NCBI RefSeq assembly: GCF_032397745.1
Contig: NZ_CP135921.1
Span: 8,730,501 to 8,794,500, forward strand
Reading direction: 5' to 3'
Length of the DNA stretch: 64,000 bases
DNA from: Bradyrhizobium prioriisuperbiae
GTDB taxonomy: Bacteria; Pseudomonadota; Alphaproteobacteria; Rhizobiales; Xanthobacteraceae
Position 1 is the first letter of the stretch, and each line of letters starts with the position of its first letter. The notes beneath the pieces were generated by a model. That model saw nothing but the letters and a program-made list of their open reading frames with translations. It did no database searches and had not been told where the DNA came from. The position numbers and the translations under genes are program-made. Below are positions 7,124-16,278 of the stretch, piece after piece.

Positions 7124-8233
7124 TCACTTGTACGCGTTGACAGCCTCCACAACGTAATCCACTTCATCCTGGATCATGTAGGCGAAACAGGGAAGATTGA
7201 TCACGGAGTTCGCGATCCAGGTGGCATTCCCATCGGAGATCTTGCCGCCGATATAGCCAGTCGCGCCCGGCTGATCGCTCATGGCGCCGGGGTAGACCGA
7301 GCCGTAACCGATGTTCTTCGACTTCAGAAACTCTATGAAAGGCGGCCGGGTCGACGGCTGCATCACCGCGACCGAGAGATAGCCGTTCTCGCGGACGTTC
7401 GCGGCCGGGCCGATGAATGTGAGCGCCGGATGTGTGATCCGCTCGCGATACTGCGCGCAGACGCCGCGACGGCTGTCGACGCGCGCATCGAGATGCTTCA
7501 GCGCTTCGAGCATGAAGCTTGCTTCGTAGGCGCCGAGACGCGAGTTCCAGCCGACCAAACCGTGCTCGTAATGACTGATGCGGCCGTGATTGATCAGGGT
7601 GCGACAGGCTTCGGCCACCTTGGCATCCCGGAAGAAAACGCCGCCGGCATCCCCGCTCGCGCCCAGCACCTTGGCCGGATAGAAACTGGTGGTGGCGACA
7701 GTCGCCGTGCCGATCAGGCTTTGTCCATCGATCAGGGTGTCGATGGCCTGGGCGCAATCCTCGACCAGCGTGACGCCGCTCTCAGTGCAGAGCTTGCGGA
7801 TGGCGACGGTTTCGGGACAGGCCCAGCCATAGAGGTGGACCAGCAGAACCGCCTTCGGCCGGAATGTTTCGATGCCGCGCTTCACGGTATCTGCCGTGAG
7901 ATGCAGGGTCTCCCGGGAGACATCGAGGGTGCAGGGAACGGCCCCCACATTCACGACGGCTTCGAATGTCGCCCAGAACGTCATATCCGGGATCAGGACC
8001 TTGTCGTCCTTGTTGACGCCGGCGGCGCGCAGCGCCAGCTGGATCGCGTCGGTGCCGTTGGCGCAGCCGAGTGCGTGCGCCGATTGTGTCCGATCCTTGA
8101 TCGCCTGTTCGAACTGGCCGATGGCGGGGCCGCCGGCAAAATGGCCGTTCCTGATCAGCTCGGCGGCTTTGGCCACCACGGCGTCGTAGAAACCGGCTTC
8201 ATAACGCAGGATGTCGATGAACGGGACTTTCAC
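7124..8233 (-). CDS. DegT/DnrJ/EryC1/StrS family PLP aminotransferase
   Basis: A 369-residue sugar-type aminotransferase. The PLP lysine lies in S-F-Y-P-A-K-V-L-G-A, followed by D-A-G-G-V-F-F. The N-terminal V-P-F-I-D-I and C-terminal region fit the family, which transaminates keto-sugars bound to nucleotides for polysaccharide or antibiotic synthesis. I chose the GTG at 8233 (V-K-V-P-F-I-D-I) because homologous proteins start at this motif and the 15 codons upstream look unlike protein. No sugar biosynthesis genes are nearby, so it is an orphan. It is divergent from a Bcr-type efflux gene across 188 bp. Confidence 0.88.
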   Translation of the reverse strand: MKVPFIDILRYEAGFYDAVVAKAAELIRNGHFAGGPAIGQFEQAIKDRTQSAHALGCANGTDAIQLALRAAGVNKDDKVLIPDMTFWATFEAVVNVGAVPCTLDVSRETLHLTADTVKRGIETFRPKAVLLVHLYGWACPETVAIRKLCTESGVTLVEDCAQAIDTLIDGQSLIGTATVATTSFYPAKVLGASGDAGGVFFRDAKVAEACRTLINHGRISHYEHGLVGWNSRLGAYEASFMLEALKHLDARVDSRRGVCAQYRERITHPALTFIGPAANVRENGYLSVAVMQPSTRPPFIEFLKSKNIGYGSVYPGAMSDQPGATGYIGGKISDGNATWIANSVINLPCFAYMIQDEVDYVVEAVNAYK

Positions 8234-8421
8234 GATGTCTCTCTGATGGGTGAAACGGGCCAGCCGCCCGCATGCCAAAACTCACGGCAGGACGCAAGCC
8301 GGCATCGCCAGTCCAGCCGCCCCACCTCCGCCGCATCCCCCATGGATGCCATGCCGGAACGTGGGTTGTGCAACGCAACATGTGGACTTAAGTGGAGGGC
8401 TTCTCCGGCAAGGTGCCCTGC

Positions 8422-9669
8422 GTGTCCGAATTGAATGCCAATGCCGTCGTCTCGACGGTCCACCGCCCGATGGGCTTTGCCGAATTCGTGATGATCATCG
8501 CGGCCATCATGGCGCTCAATCCGCTGGCGATGGACATGATGCTGCCAGCGCTGCCCAATATTGGTGCAACCCTGCGCATCACCGACGGCAACCGCCTGCA
8601 GGCGGTGCTGGCCGTGTTCCTGGCCGGCTTCGGTGCCGGACAGCTGATCATGGGCCCGGTGTCCGATCGTTTCGGCCGCCGCCCGGTGCTGATCGGCGGC
8701 ATGGTGGTGTACTGCGTCGCGAGCCTGCTGGCGATCGCCGCACCCTCCTTCGAAACGCTGCTGCTGGCGCGCGCGCTGCAGGGCCTTTCCACCTCCGCCA
8801 CCCGCGTGATCGCGACCTCGATGGTGCGCGATTGTTATGCCGGCCGCCGCATGGCCGGCGTGATGTCGCTGACCATGATGATCTTCATCGCGGTGCCGGT
8901 GCTGGCGCCGTCGCTCGGACAACTGGTGATGCTGTGGGCGCAATGGCGCGGCATCTTCATTGTGCTGATGCTGTATGGCGTGGGCGTGCTGACCTGGAGC
9001 GCGCTGCGGGTGCCGGAAACGCTGCCCGTGACGGCGCGCAAGTCGCTGGCCATCCCGCAGGTGCTCGATGCGTTTCGCCAGACCGTGACCAACCGCCAGA
9101 CACTCGGCTACGCGCTGGCCGCCGGCGGCGTGCAGGGTTCCCTGTTCGCTTTCGTATTCTGCTCGCAGCAGGTGTTAACCGGGATCTACAAGCTCGGACA
9201 TTATTTCCCGCTGGCGTTTGCGGCCGCCGCCATCGGTGTCGCCATCGCCGGCTTTGTCAACGCGCGCCTGGTCGGCCGTCTCGGCATGCGGGTGATGTCG
9301 CACAGCGCGCTGATCGGCTTTGTGGTGGTGGCCGGGACCATGCTGGGCGCGGAACATCTCGGGATGCTGAACTTCCCGCTGTTCCTGGCACTGTCGACGC
9401 TGATGATGTTCGCCTTCGGCCTGTCGTTCGCGAATTTCACGGCGCTCGCGATGGAGCCGCAGGGCCACATCGCCGGCACCGCCTCCTCGCTCTACGGCTC
9501 GATCACCACCCTGCTCGGCATCAGCCTCGGCGCCATCATCGGCCAGAGCTATGACGGCACGCTGGTGCCGTTCACCACCGGATTTTTCCTCTGCACGCTG
9601 AGTGCACTCGCAGTCGTGACGGTGGTGGAAAAAGGCCGGCTGTTCGTGCCGCATCACAAGGCGGGCTGA
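8422..9669 (+). CDS. MFS transporter, Bcr/CflA drug efflux type
   Basis: A 415-residue inner-membrane protein with about 12 transmembrane helices. L-N-P-L-A-M-D-M-M-L-P-A-L-P in helix 1 and G-P-V-S-D-R-F-G-R-R-P in the first cytoplasmic loop are the Bcr/CflA (drug:H+ antiporter 1) signatures. It should export a small hydrophobic compound in exchange for protons. The start is either the GTG at 8392 or the GTG at 8422; I prefer 8422 because AAGG lies eight bases upstream and the protein then begins M-S-E-L-N. Divergent from the aminotransferase gene, with which it may or may not share control. Confidence 0.88.
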   Translation: MSELNANAVVSTVHRPMGFAEFVMIIAAIMALNPLAMDMMLPALPNIGATLRITDGNRLQAVLAVFLAGFGAGQLIMGPVSDRFGRRPVLIGGMVVYCVASLLAIAAPSFETLLLARALQGLSTSATRVIATSMVRDCYAGRRMAGVMSLTMMIFIAVPVLAPSLGQLVMLWAQWRGIFIVLMLYGVGVLTWSALRVPETLPVTARKSLAIPQVLDAFRQTVTNRQTLGYALAAGGVQGSLFAFVFCSQQVLTGIYKLGHYFPLAFAAAAIGVAIAGFVNARLVGRLGMRVMSHSALIGFVVVAGTMLGAEHLGMLNFPLFLALSTLMMFAFGLSFANFTALAMEPQGHIAGTASSLYGSITTLLGISLGAIIGQSYDGTLVPFTTGFFLCTLSALAVVTVVEKGRLFVPHHKAG

Positions 9670-10276
9670 GTGGCGGCTGCATACATCGCCCTACTGGCGA
9701 GATAGGACAGCTCCAATTCGCTTCGGAACAGCTTGAGTCGGGATACATCGTCCAGAGGCGTGACGCTGATGTCGTACAAGCCCCATCCAGAGCAATATGG
9801 TCAAGCGTGCGACCGACATAGAACACAGCCCACTTGGAGCGACCGTCCGATCGAACAGTCCGATCATGAACGACTTGACGCTTCTGATCCCGGACGACGA
9901 TACGAACCATGGCGGTCAATTTGCCGGGCGACTGCGCTAAGTCGCTTGGCTGCCGCTGAGGTCCTCCCATCAGATTATCAATGACATCCCGCTGCGCCAG
10001 GTTATCGAAGTAGGCCTATAGGTTCAGGTGATAGTCCGGTTCAGGATGATGCGGGACCGAAATGTGACCGACTCTCCCTCGACCAACTGCACCGGAATGG
10101 CCTGTCGTGGAATGTCGTTGTGGATCAGTCTCATCAACGTCAGGTATGGAGGGGCACCGAACAGCCATGCCACGCCAACCCGAAGCGCAACCGTGGCGCG
10201 AAGCGCAATCGCCGCCCGACAAGCATCTGCACCCACAGCCGTCTCATGCTCAGCTCTATTACCTCGTCAGCTCTTG
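9670..10276. other. Intergenic region, 607 bp, no recognised gene
   Basis: No reading frame is convincing. On the minus strand a short frame around 10024-10131 reads like protein (M-R-L-I-H-N-D-I-P) and another at about 9670-9910 is open, but neither has a ribosome binding site or recognisable family. These may be remnants of decayed genes. Confidence 0.4.
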
Positions 10277-10648
10277 TCATCGCGCCATCAGAACAATAAA
10301 CGGCACTAAACAGATTGAAATCGTCAGCGGATACATCAACAGCTTTGTTCTGAGCGAGAAAGGCGTGTTGGTGGGATCCGCTTCAGCCGCAAATCTGATT
10401 TCGGAGAAAACGAACACGAAATTCAGATTATATTTTCTCGAGAGACCGGCCAGGGAGTCGTTGATGAGGCAATAAAACTCAAACAGAATGAAGATAAGAA
10501 CAACGTACAACCCGGTTTCCGAGTCCATTTTTTCCAGAATTTGGCTGATGTCCTTTTTCAGGATTCCACGCAGCGCGAAGCCCAGAAGCGAGGCTGTCGC
10601 AACTGCCGCGCAAAACAGGATGAGACCCAATTTGACAAGATTCTTCAT
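10277..10648 (-). CDS. Hypothetical membrane protein
   Basis: A 123-residue protein of unknown family. Three hydrophobic segments are visible, at about residues 5-27, 44-62 and 100-121, with charged K-K-D and K-Y-N-L-N loops between. Base composition is clearly more AT-rich than its neighbours, which suggests recent transfer or relaxed selection. I chose the ATG at 10648 (M-K-N-L-V-K) because it begins directly at the first membrane helix. The frame runs 38 codons further upstream, and the ribosome binding site is weak in either case. It stands alone between two unannotated stretches. Confidence 0.45.
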   Translation of the reverse strand: MKNLVKLGLILFCAAVATASLLGFALRGILKKDISQILEKMDSETGLYVVLIFILFEFYCLINDSLAGLSRKYNLNFVFVFSEIRFAAEADPTNTPFSLRTKLLMYPLTISICLVPFIVLMAR

Positions 10649-10859
10649 GCCGAGAGTCCGTTGAGCACAGTTCCAAGCGTGAACCAGCCGCACCGGCAAC
10701 GAATATTGTCTGGACCTCACGAAACCCTCAACGGGCGAATACGCAACCGCTTGCAACGACACCGTGAGTTAAATTTATCGGGCTGAAAACAACGCACTTT
10801 TCCTAAAATTGGCGCGGAACGCGCGTCTCGAACCCATGAGGCCCGCGGCACCTCGGGCC

Positions 10860-11480
10860 TCACTCCCGCGTCACACTCGCGTCGATCAGCAGCTTCGCCA
10901 CCGCCACCGCCGATTGCGCCGGGCCCGCTTCAGACTGCTGGCCGGTGGTGTAGATGCCTTCGATCAGCAGCAACAGGCCGTCACCGAGCACATCGGGCTT
11001 GCGCGCGCCCATGGCGGCGGCGAGCTCGCGCAAGCGCTTGCGGAAGGCCTGCTTGTGGGCGACCGCAACCCGGCGCGCCGGATGTTCGGGCGCGGGATAT
11101 TCGATCGTGGCGTTGCTGAGGCCGCAGCCGCGATAGCCCTCAGCTGCCGCGCGGCGGGCAAGCTGGCGGATGTAGGCCAGCACATGCTCGCGCGGGTCGC
11201 TGTAGCTCTTGCCCTCCGGCTTCTCGAAACTGATCCAGAACTCCTGGTCGTAGTCGCGCAGATAGGCGGCGGCGAGTTCGTCCTTGGACGGAAAGCTGCG
11301 GTAGAGGCTCGGCTTGGTGACGCCGGCCTGCTGCACGATCTCGTCGACGCCGACGGCACGAATGCCCTCGCGATAGAACAGCTCGCGCGCCGAGGCGCGG
11401 ATCTTGTCCACCGCGCGGAGCGAACGCTCCGAAGACGGGTCTGCGGATGGGTCCGGGGCGGATTGGGTGTGCTTGCTCAT
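10860..11480 (-). CDS. TetR/AcrR family regulator (divergent from MFS gene)
   Basis: A 206-residue repressor. The helix-turn-helix lies at about residues 20-68 (A-R-E-L-F-Y-R-E-G, then V-D-E-I-V-Q-Q-A-G-V-T-K-P-S-L-Y-R-S-F-P-S-K). The ligand domain carries Y-R-G-C-G-L-S-N-A-T-I-E-Y-P, typical of one TetR subgroup. I chose the ATG at 11480 because the frame upstream crosses the operator region. It is divergent from an MFS transporter gene, with two ACCGGT-centred palindromes between them, so it probably represses both. The inducer is likely a substrate of the transporter (inference). Confidence 0.9.
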   Translation of the reverse strand: MSKHTQSAPDPSADPSSERSLRAVDKIRASARELFYREGIRAVGVDEIVQQAGVTKPSLYRSFPSKDELAAAYLRDYDQEFWISFEKPEGKSYSDPREHVLAYIRQLARRAAAEGYRGCGLSNATIEYPAPEHPARRVAVAHKQAFRKRLRELAAAMGARKPDVLGDGLLLLIEGIYTTGQQSEAGPAQSAVAVAKLLIDASVTRE

Positions 11481-11540
11481 GAGGCGTCCAGGGCTTTCGA
11501 AACGATTGCTCGCAAAAGCGGCACGATCGGCGCTTGACAA

Positions 11541-11595
11541 TGTTACTGACCGGTACGTATACAAGCGCCATCGCAATACGTACCGGTTAGTAACA
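11541..11595. promoter_or_regulatory. Double TetR operator in divergent promoter
   Basis: Two arms of 20 bp (11541-11560 and 11576-11595) are inverted copies of each other at 19 of 20 positions. Each arm is itself an imperfect palindrome around ACCGGT (11549-11554 and 11582-11587), with AC and GT at its edges. The two centres are 33 bp apart, about three helical turns, so two repressor dimers could bind the same face. A TTGACA at 11534-11539 with TATACA at 11558-11563 (18-bp gap) could be the MFS promoter, overlapped by the first site. The second arm reaches the MFS start codon. Confidence 0.8.
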
Positions 11596-12890
11596 TGCAA
11601 CATCCCTCATCTTCAAGACCCTCGATGTCGCGACGCCCGTTCGGCCAGAAGTATGCCTTCGTGGTGGTGGCCGTGATCTTCCTCGCCCTGCTGTCGGCGG
11701 CGGGCCTGCGTTCCTCGCCCGGCGTGCTGATGCTGCCGCTGCAGAAATCGTTCGGCTGGAGCGTCGACATCATCTCGATCTCGGCCGCCGTCGGCATCTT
11801 CCTGTATGGCCTCGCCGGACCGTTCGCCGCCGCGGTGATGCAGAGTTTCGGCATCCGCCGCACCGTGCTCGGCGCACTGGTGCTGATGTCGGCCTCCACC
11901 GGCGCGAGTTATTTCATGACCGCGCCGTGGCAGCTGTTCCTGACCTGGGGACTGCTCTCGGGCCTCGGCTCCGGCGCCGTGGCCAATGTGCTCGGCGCCA
12001 CCATCGTCAATCGCTGGTTCACCACCAACCGCGGCCTGGTGATGGGGTTGCTGACTGCGAGCACTGCGACCGGCACGCTGATCTTCATGCCGGGCCTCGC
12101 CGCACTGGTGCAATGGGGCGGCTGGCAGCCTGTGGTGCTCACCGTGTCGGCCTGCTGCGCGGCGCTGATCCCGCTGATCTACTTCCTGGTGCCGGAACGG
12201 CCTTCGGCGATCGGCCTGCGCTCCTACGGCAGCACGGTCGACGACGTGGCGGCGCCGCCCACCACGCAGAACCCGTTCGCAGTTGCGATCGGCAACCTGG
12301 TGCGCGCCGCGAAGACCCGCACCTTCTGGTACCTGTTCGCCACCTTCTTCATCTGCGGCTTCACCACCAACGGCCTGGTCGGCACCCACATGATTTCGTT
12401 CTGCGGCGACGTCGGCATTCCCGAGGTGCAGGCCGCGGGCCTGCTGGCGATGATGGGCATCTTCGATCTGGTCGGCACCACGCTGTCGGGCTGGCTCACC
12501 GACCGCTTCGACCCGCGCAAGCTGCTGTTCGTCTATTACGGGCTGCGCGGGCTGTCGCTGATCTACCTGCCTTACTCGGATTTCTCGCTGCTTTCTCTCT
12601 CGGTGTTCGCGGTGTTCTATGGCCTCGACTGGATCGCGACGGTGCCGCCCACGGTGCGCATCGCCAACGAGATGTTCGGTGACAAGAACGCGCCGGTGAT
12701 TTTCGGCTGGATCGTCGCCGGCCATCAGCTCGGCGCGGCATCGGCCGCCTTCTTCGCCGGCATGATGCGGTCGACACAGGGCAATTACCTGGAGGCGTTC
12801 ATCATTGCAGGGATGACCGGCGTGGTGGCCGCAGTGCTGTCGCTGATGATCGGCCGGCGGCGGGCGGAGCCGGTGTTGGCGACGGTGTGA
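11595..12890 (+). CDS. MFS transporter, monocarboxylate/oxalate-type
   Basis: A 431-residue inner-membrane protein with about 12 helices. R-S-S-P-G-V-L-M-L-P-L near helix 1, the G-L-L-S-G-L-G-S-G segment in helix 4 and D-R-F-D-P-R-K after helix 8 fit the OFA/monocarboxylate branch of the major facilitator superfamily. The substrate is probably an organic acid or small lipophilic compound. The ATG at 11595 lies inside the right operator arm with no ribosome binding site, so translation may be leaderless; an ATG at 11625 (M-S-R-R-P-F-G-Q) is the alternative start. The gene is under probable control of the divergent TetR protein. Confidence 0.88.
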   Translation: MQHPSSSRPSMSRRPFGQKYAFVVVAVIFLALLSAAGLRSSPGVLMLPLQKSFGWSVDIISISAAVGIFLYGLAGPFAAAVMQSFGIRRTVLGALVLMSASTGASYFMTAPWQLFLTWGLLSGLGSGAVANVLGATIVNRWFTTNRGLVMGLLTASTATGTLIFMPGLAALVQWGGWQPVVLTVSACCAALIPLIYFLVPERPSAIGLRSYGSTVDDVAAPPTTQNPFAVAIGNLVRAAKTRTFWYLFATFFICGFTTNGLVGTHMISFCGDVGIPEVQAAGLLAMMGIFDLVGTTLSGWLTDRFDPRKLLFVYYGLRGLSLIYLPYSDFSLLSLSVFAVFYGLDWIATVPPTVRIANEMFGDKNAPVIFGWIVAGHQLGAASAAFFAGMMRSTQGNYLEAFIIAGMTGVVAAVLSLMIGRRRAEPVLATV

Positions 12891-12956
12891 GGGTCGAAGC
12901 AGCGCTACACCCGCGACACCAACGGGGAAAGGGCATTGCCCATCGACGCCCAAAGA

Positions 12957-13048
12957 CCGTCATGCCCGCGCTTGTCGCGGGCATCCACGTCTTAGGAGCA
13001 TCGCCGCAAGAAAGACGTGGATGGCCGGGCCAAGCCCGGCCATGACGG
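12957..13048. repeat. REP-like palindromic element (family A)
   Basis: A 92-bp composite: CATGCCCGCG-CTTGT-CGCGGGCAT followed by CCACGTCTT, a short middle, then AAGACGTGG and a second hairpin ATGGCCGGG-CCAAG-CCCGGCCAT. Both ends carry CCGTCATG/CATGACGG. It lies between convergent-free genes, after the MFS gene, and belongs to the same family as the element at 32101-32188. It may also end transcription. Confidence 0.85.
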
Positions 13049-13120
13049 AGTGGGGATGCTCCCGTTAACCATTCCTAACCGCTCTGCCCTATGATCGCCG
13101 AATCATCGGGAGACCCACGC

Positions 13121-13426
13121 ATGCTGCTCAGGCCCACGCTCACGACCATCGCGCTGATTGCGACCACGATGGCGGCGGTTGCGGCTGATTTGCCGGCAGG
13201 GTCGAAGATCGGCGAGATCTTCGCAGGTCCGCCGAAGACCCGGCACGCGGCCTATCGCGAGAGCGATCCGTTTGTTGCGATTTTCCCGAAGGAGCAGAAC
13301 TCACCGCGGGTGCCCGGCTATTACGGGCGACCCGGCGATTTCTATTATCGCACCTATTACGGCACGCCGCCGGATGTCATCCATGGCCGCCTGCCCTATG
13401 CCTGCTGGTGGTCCGGCAGCTGCTGA
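13121..13426 (+). CDS. Small exported hypothetical protein
   Basis: A 101-residue protein with a clear signal peptide (about residues 1-22, cleavage after A-A-V-A-A). The mature part is rich in Tyr, Gly and Pro, with Y-Y-G-R-P-G-D-F-Y-Y-R-T-Y-Y-G, and ends in a C-W-W-S-G-S-C pair that could form a disulfide. No family is recognised. The ATG at 13121 is preceded by GGGAG at a good distance and starts directly at the signal peptide; an in-frame ATG at 13091 is less likely. Confidence 0.65.
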   Translation: MLLRPTLTTIALIATTMAAVAADLPAGSKIGEIFAGPPKTRHAAYRESDPFVAIFPKEQNSPRVPGYYGRPGDFYYRTYYGTPPDVIHGRLPYACWWSGSC

Positions 13427-13441
13427 CGAGGCGAAATCCTC

Positions 13442-14575
13442 TCAGTACCGATAAGGCTCGATCTCCAGCAGCGGGAACGCACTGAATACCGACGGTGCGT
13501 TGGTGGCCGTCGCGGCATGCAGATAACTGCCGTCGAGCTCGGCGAAGGTGTTGACACCAAGCAGACCCAGACAGCGCTGCACCTCGTCCTCCAGCAATTC
13601 CAGCATCCGCACCACGCCGGCTTCGCCGGCCGCGGCCAGCGCCCAGCATTGCAGGCGGCCGAGACCGACAAGGTCGGCCCCCGCGGCGATCGCCTTGACG
13701 ATGTCGGTGCCACGGCAGAACGAGCCATCGACCATGATTTTCGCGCGGCCGGCGACGGCTCGCACGATTTCAGGCAACACCTGCATGGCGCCGCGGCCGT
13801 GATCGAGCTGGCGCCCGCCATGGTTCGACACGTAGATCCATTCGACGCCGTGATCGAGCGCGATCGCGGTGTCTTCCGCGGTGGCGATGCCCTTGAGGAT
13901 CAGCGGAATCTTGTACTTGTCCTTGATCAGCTTCACCGTGCGCCAGTCCAGCGCCGCCTGGAAGGAGCGTCCCGAAACCCGGCTGCGGCCGGAGGTGACG
14001 TGGCGCTTGGCGAGATCACGCTCGCGCCGGCTGTAATGAGTGGTGTCGACGGTGAGGCAGAACGCGCTGTAGCCCCGGGCGATGGCGCGCGCGACATGAT
14101 CCTCGACATAGGCGTCGTCACCGCGGACATACAGCTGATAGATCCGCAAGGCATCGGGGCCGGCGTCAGCGACTTGTTCCAGGCCGGGCTCCGACACCGA
14201 ACTCAGCATATGCGCGACACCGAAGCGGCCGACGGCACGCACCACGGTGGCGGCGGCGCCGGAGTGAAACGTCTCCAGCGAGCCGACCGGCGCCAGCATC
14301 ACCGGCAAACGCAGCTTGCGGCCGAACAGCGTCACCGACGTATCGACATCAGCGACATTGCGCAGCACACGCGGGCGGAACGCGATCTCGTCCAGCGCCA
14401 TGCGGTTGCGGCGCAGCGTGGTCTCGGTCTCGGTGCCGCCGATGATATAGTCCCAGGCGTTCTGATCGAGATTGACCCGCGCCTTTCGCACGAGTTCGTG
14501 AAGGTTCTGGAATTCGTCGGCCACGCCGCTGATCTCGACATCGCCGGTCGGCGGCGTGGTGCTTGTGTCCTGCAT
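13442..14575 (-). CDS. FMN-dependent alpha-hydroxy acid oxidase/dehydrogenase
   Basis: A 377-residue TIM-barrel flavoenzyme of the LldD/glycolate oxidase family, which oxidises 2-hydroxy acids to 2-oxo acids. W-D-Y-I-I-G-G lies near the N-terminus. The active-site stretch S-N-H-G-G-R-Q-L-D (about 262-270) contains the catalytic His and the substrate-binding Arg, and a phosphate-binding glycine-rich segment follows. Whether electrons pass to oxygen or to the quinone pool cannot be told. It has an unusually long N-terminal extension before the barrel. GGGAGA precedes the ATG. It runs leftward together with the GST gene but 140 bp apart. Confidence 0.9.
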   Translation of the reverse strand: MQDTSTTPPTGDVEISGVADEFQNLHELVRKARVNLDQNAWDYIIGGTETETTLRRNRMALDEIAFRPRVLRNVADVDTSVTLFGRKLRLPVMLAPVGSLETFHSGAAATVVRAVGRFGVAHMLSSVSEPGLEQVADAGPDALRIYQLYVRGDDAYVEDHVARAIARGYSAFCLTVDTTHYSRRERDLAKRHVTSGRSRVSGRSFQAALDWRTVKLIKDKYKIPLILKGIATAEDTAIALDHGVEWIYVSNHGGRQLDHGRGAMQVLPEIVRAVAGRAKIMVDGSFCRGTDIVKAIAAGADLVGLGRLQCWALAAAGEAGVVRMLELLEDEVQRCLGLLGVNTFAELDGSYLHAATATNAPSVFSAFPLLEIEPYRY

Positions 14576-14715
14576 GGTGCATCTCCCGCGCCCGCCCCTT
14601 GTTCCGGGCGTGTGCAGGTTGTGTAAAGAAAGCGGCAGAGGCGATCCAGCGCGGCTACCGCATATCGGCCCATCCAGCGGCGCGGGTCACGCCAACGAAA
14701 CCAAGCGCGGCGATC

Positions 14716-15342
14716 TCAATCCAGCTTGGCTTCCATGCCACGCTTGACGCCGGGTCGCGCCATCAATGTCTCGTACCAGCGCTTCACATTGGGGAAATCC
14801 GCCAGCGGCACCTTATGCCGCTCGTGCCGCCAGGCCCAGCCGAGAATGGCGAAGTCGGCCACCGACAGGTCGCCTGCGACGAACGCACGATCCGCAAGCC
14901 GGCGATCGAGCACGCCATAGAGCCGGCGCGTTTCCGTCGAATACCGCTTCAAGCCGTAGGCGCGGTCCTGCTCATTGGCGAGCGCAATGAAATGATGCAC
15001 CTGTCCGGGCATCGGACCGAAGCCGCCCATCTGCCACATCAGCCATTCCAGCACCGGAATGCGATCGAGCAGCGAAACCGGCAGGAACTTGCCGGTCTTC
15101 TCGCCGAGATAAAGCAGGATGGCGCCGGATTCGAACACGCTGACGCGCTTGCCGCCGGGACCGTCCGGATCGACGATGGCTGGAATCTTATTGTTGGGGC
15201 TGATGGCGAGGAACTCGGGCGCAAACTGCTCGTCCTTGCTGATGTTCACGGGGACGACACGATACGGCAGCCCCATCTCCTCCAGCGCCACGCTGATCTT
15301 GCGGCCGTTCGGCGTGTTCCAAGTGTGCAGTTCAATGGTCAT
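14716..15342 (-). CDS. Glutathione S-transferase, Nu class (YfcG-like)
   Basis: A 208-residue GST. T-W-N-T-P-N-G-R-K near residue 8 is the Nu-class active-site signature known from YfcG and YghU, which act as glutathione-dependent disulfide reductases or peroxidases rather than conjugating enzymes. F-E-S-G-A-I-L-L-Y-L (about 69-78) binds the gamma-glutamyl group of glutathione, and the helical C-terminal domain contains the V-A-D-F-A-I-L-G-W capping motif. It is cytosolic, and its downstream neighbour is the hydroxy-acid oxidase. Confidence 0.9.
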   Translation of the reverse strand: MTIELHTWNTPNGRKISVALEEMGLPYRVVPVNISKDEQFAPEFLAISPNNKIPAIVDPDGPGGKRVSVFESGAILLYLGEKTGKFLPVSLLDRIPVLEWLMWQMGGFGPMPGQVHHFIALANEQDRAYGLKRYSTETRRLYGVLDRRLADRAFVAGDLSVADFAILGWAWRHERHKVPLADFPNVKRWYETLMARPGVKRGMEAKLD

Positions 15343-15361
15343 GATGGCGTGCCCCCGCGAC

Positions 15362-15432
15362 CCGTCTTCGCCAAGGCTTCGACGGGTTGATGCCTAAACC
15401 CTCCGAAGCGCAGCGAAGGAGGGAAGCTGGGA
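15362..15432. repeat. Intergenic palindromic repeat (family C)
   Basis: Two imperfect hairpins lie side by side: CCCGTC...GACGGG around TTCGCCAAGGCTTC, and CCCTCC...GGAGGG around GAAGCGCAGCGAA. Sequences of this kind are widespread between genes in Bradyrhizobium and relatives (from general knowledge, not checked here). Confidence 0.6.
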
Positions 15433-15514
15433 GTCCACTACCCCGAAACATCGGGGTCTCACAACAGGCGTATCCGCATGCCGATGTCGCCGTTTCGTCG
15501 TTGGTCGACCGCCG

Positions 15515-16183
15515 TCATTCCCGCCGCAGGGTGCCGCTTGCCAGCGCGTGCTCGACGCAGCCGCGGATGTGCTGCACCAGGATCTTCTTCGCCTTGGCGA
15601 TGTCCCGTGACAACGCGCAGTCGAGCAGCGCCTGGTGCTGCTTGGCGGTCTCACTGCCGCGATACTGCAGGGCGTAGCGGAAATACTTGTCGAAGATGAC
15701 GGCGTGCGCGGCCATCAGTTCGCGCGAGCCGCAGGCCGAGATCAGCGCCTGGTGGAATTCGCCGTCATAACGACGCCGCAGTTCCGGCACATCGGATTTT
15801 GATGCGATCTGGCGTTCGGTGGCAGCGAGCTTGTGATGGGCCGCGACCACGCGCCCCTCCCACTCCATATCGCCGATGCCGAACGACTGCTCCATGGCGT
15901 GGTGCTCGAGCAGGATGCGCAGTTCGGCGAGCTCCTGCAGGTTCTTCACTGAGACCGGCGCCACCTCGAACCCCTTGCGGCCCTCGGCGATCACAAAACC
16001 TTCGGAGGCCAGACGGTTCAGCACCTCGCGGAGCGTGCTGATGCTGACGCCATAGTCTTCCTTCATCGCCTCCAGCCGCAGTCGCTCCGACGGCGTCAGC
16101 ACGCCAAAAATGATGTCGTCCCGGATCCGGCGATAGCCGGCGTCACCAGCCGAGCCGGTATCGGTGACTGCAGAGGCGTTCAC
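15515..16183 (-). CDS. GntR family regulator with FCD ligand domain
   Basis: A 222-residue regulator. The winged helix lies at about residues 15-80 (Y-R-R-I-R-D-D-I-I-F-G-V-L, then Y-G-V-S-I-S-T-L-R-E-V-L-N-R-L). The FCD all-helical domain has the metal-binding Asp and His residues typical of regulators that sense small carboxylates. I chose the GTG at 16183, which has AAGGGA at a good distance, over the TTG two codons earlier. It is divergent from a TRAP transporter operon, with a palindrome between, so it very probably controls that operon in response to the transported acid. Confidence 0.9.
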   Translation of the reverse strand: MNASAVTDTGSAGDAGYRRIRDDIIFGVLTPSERLRLEAMKEDYGVSISTLREVLNRLASEGFVIAEGRKGFEVAPVSVKNLQELAELRILLEHHAMEQSFGIGDMEWEGRVVAAHHKLAATERQIASKSDVPELRRRYDGEFHQALISACGSRELMAAHAVIFDKYFRYALQYRGSETAKQHQALLDCALSRDIAKAKKILVQHIRGCVEHALASGTLRRE

Positions 16184-16278
16184 GATCAATTCCCTTTGGA
16201 ATCACTGCAAGGGCGCAGCCGGCACAGGCTAGCGGGTCGGCACGCCTGCGGCAAGCGATGATCAGATAATACTAGTTT

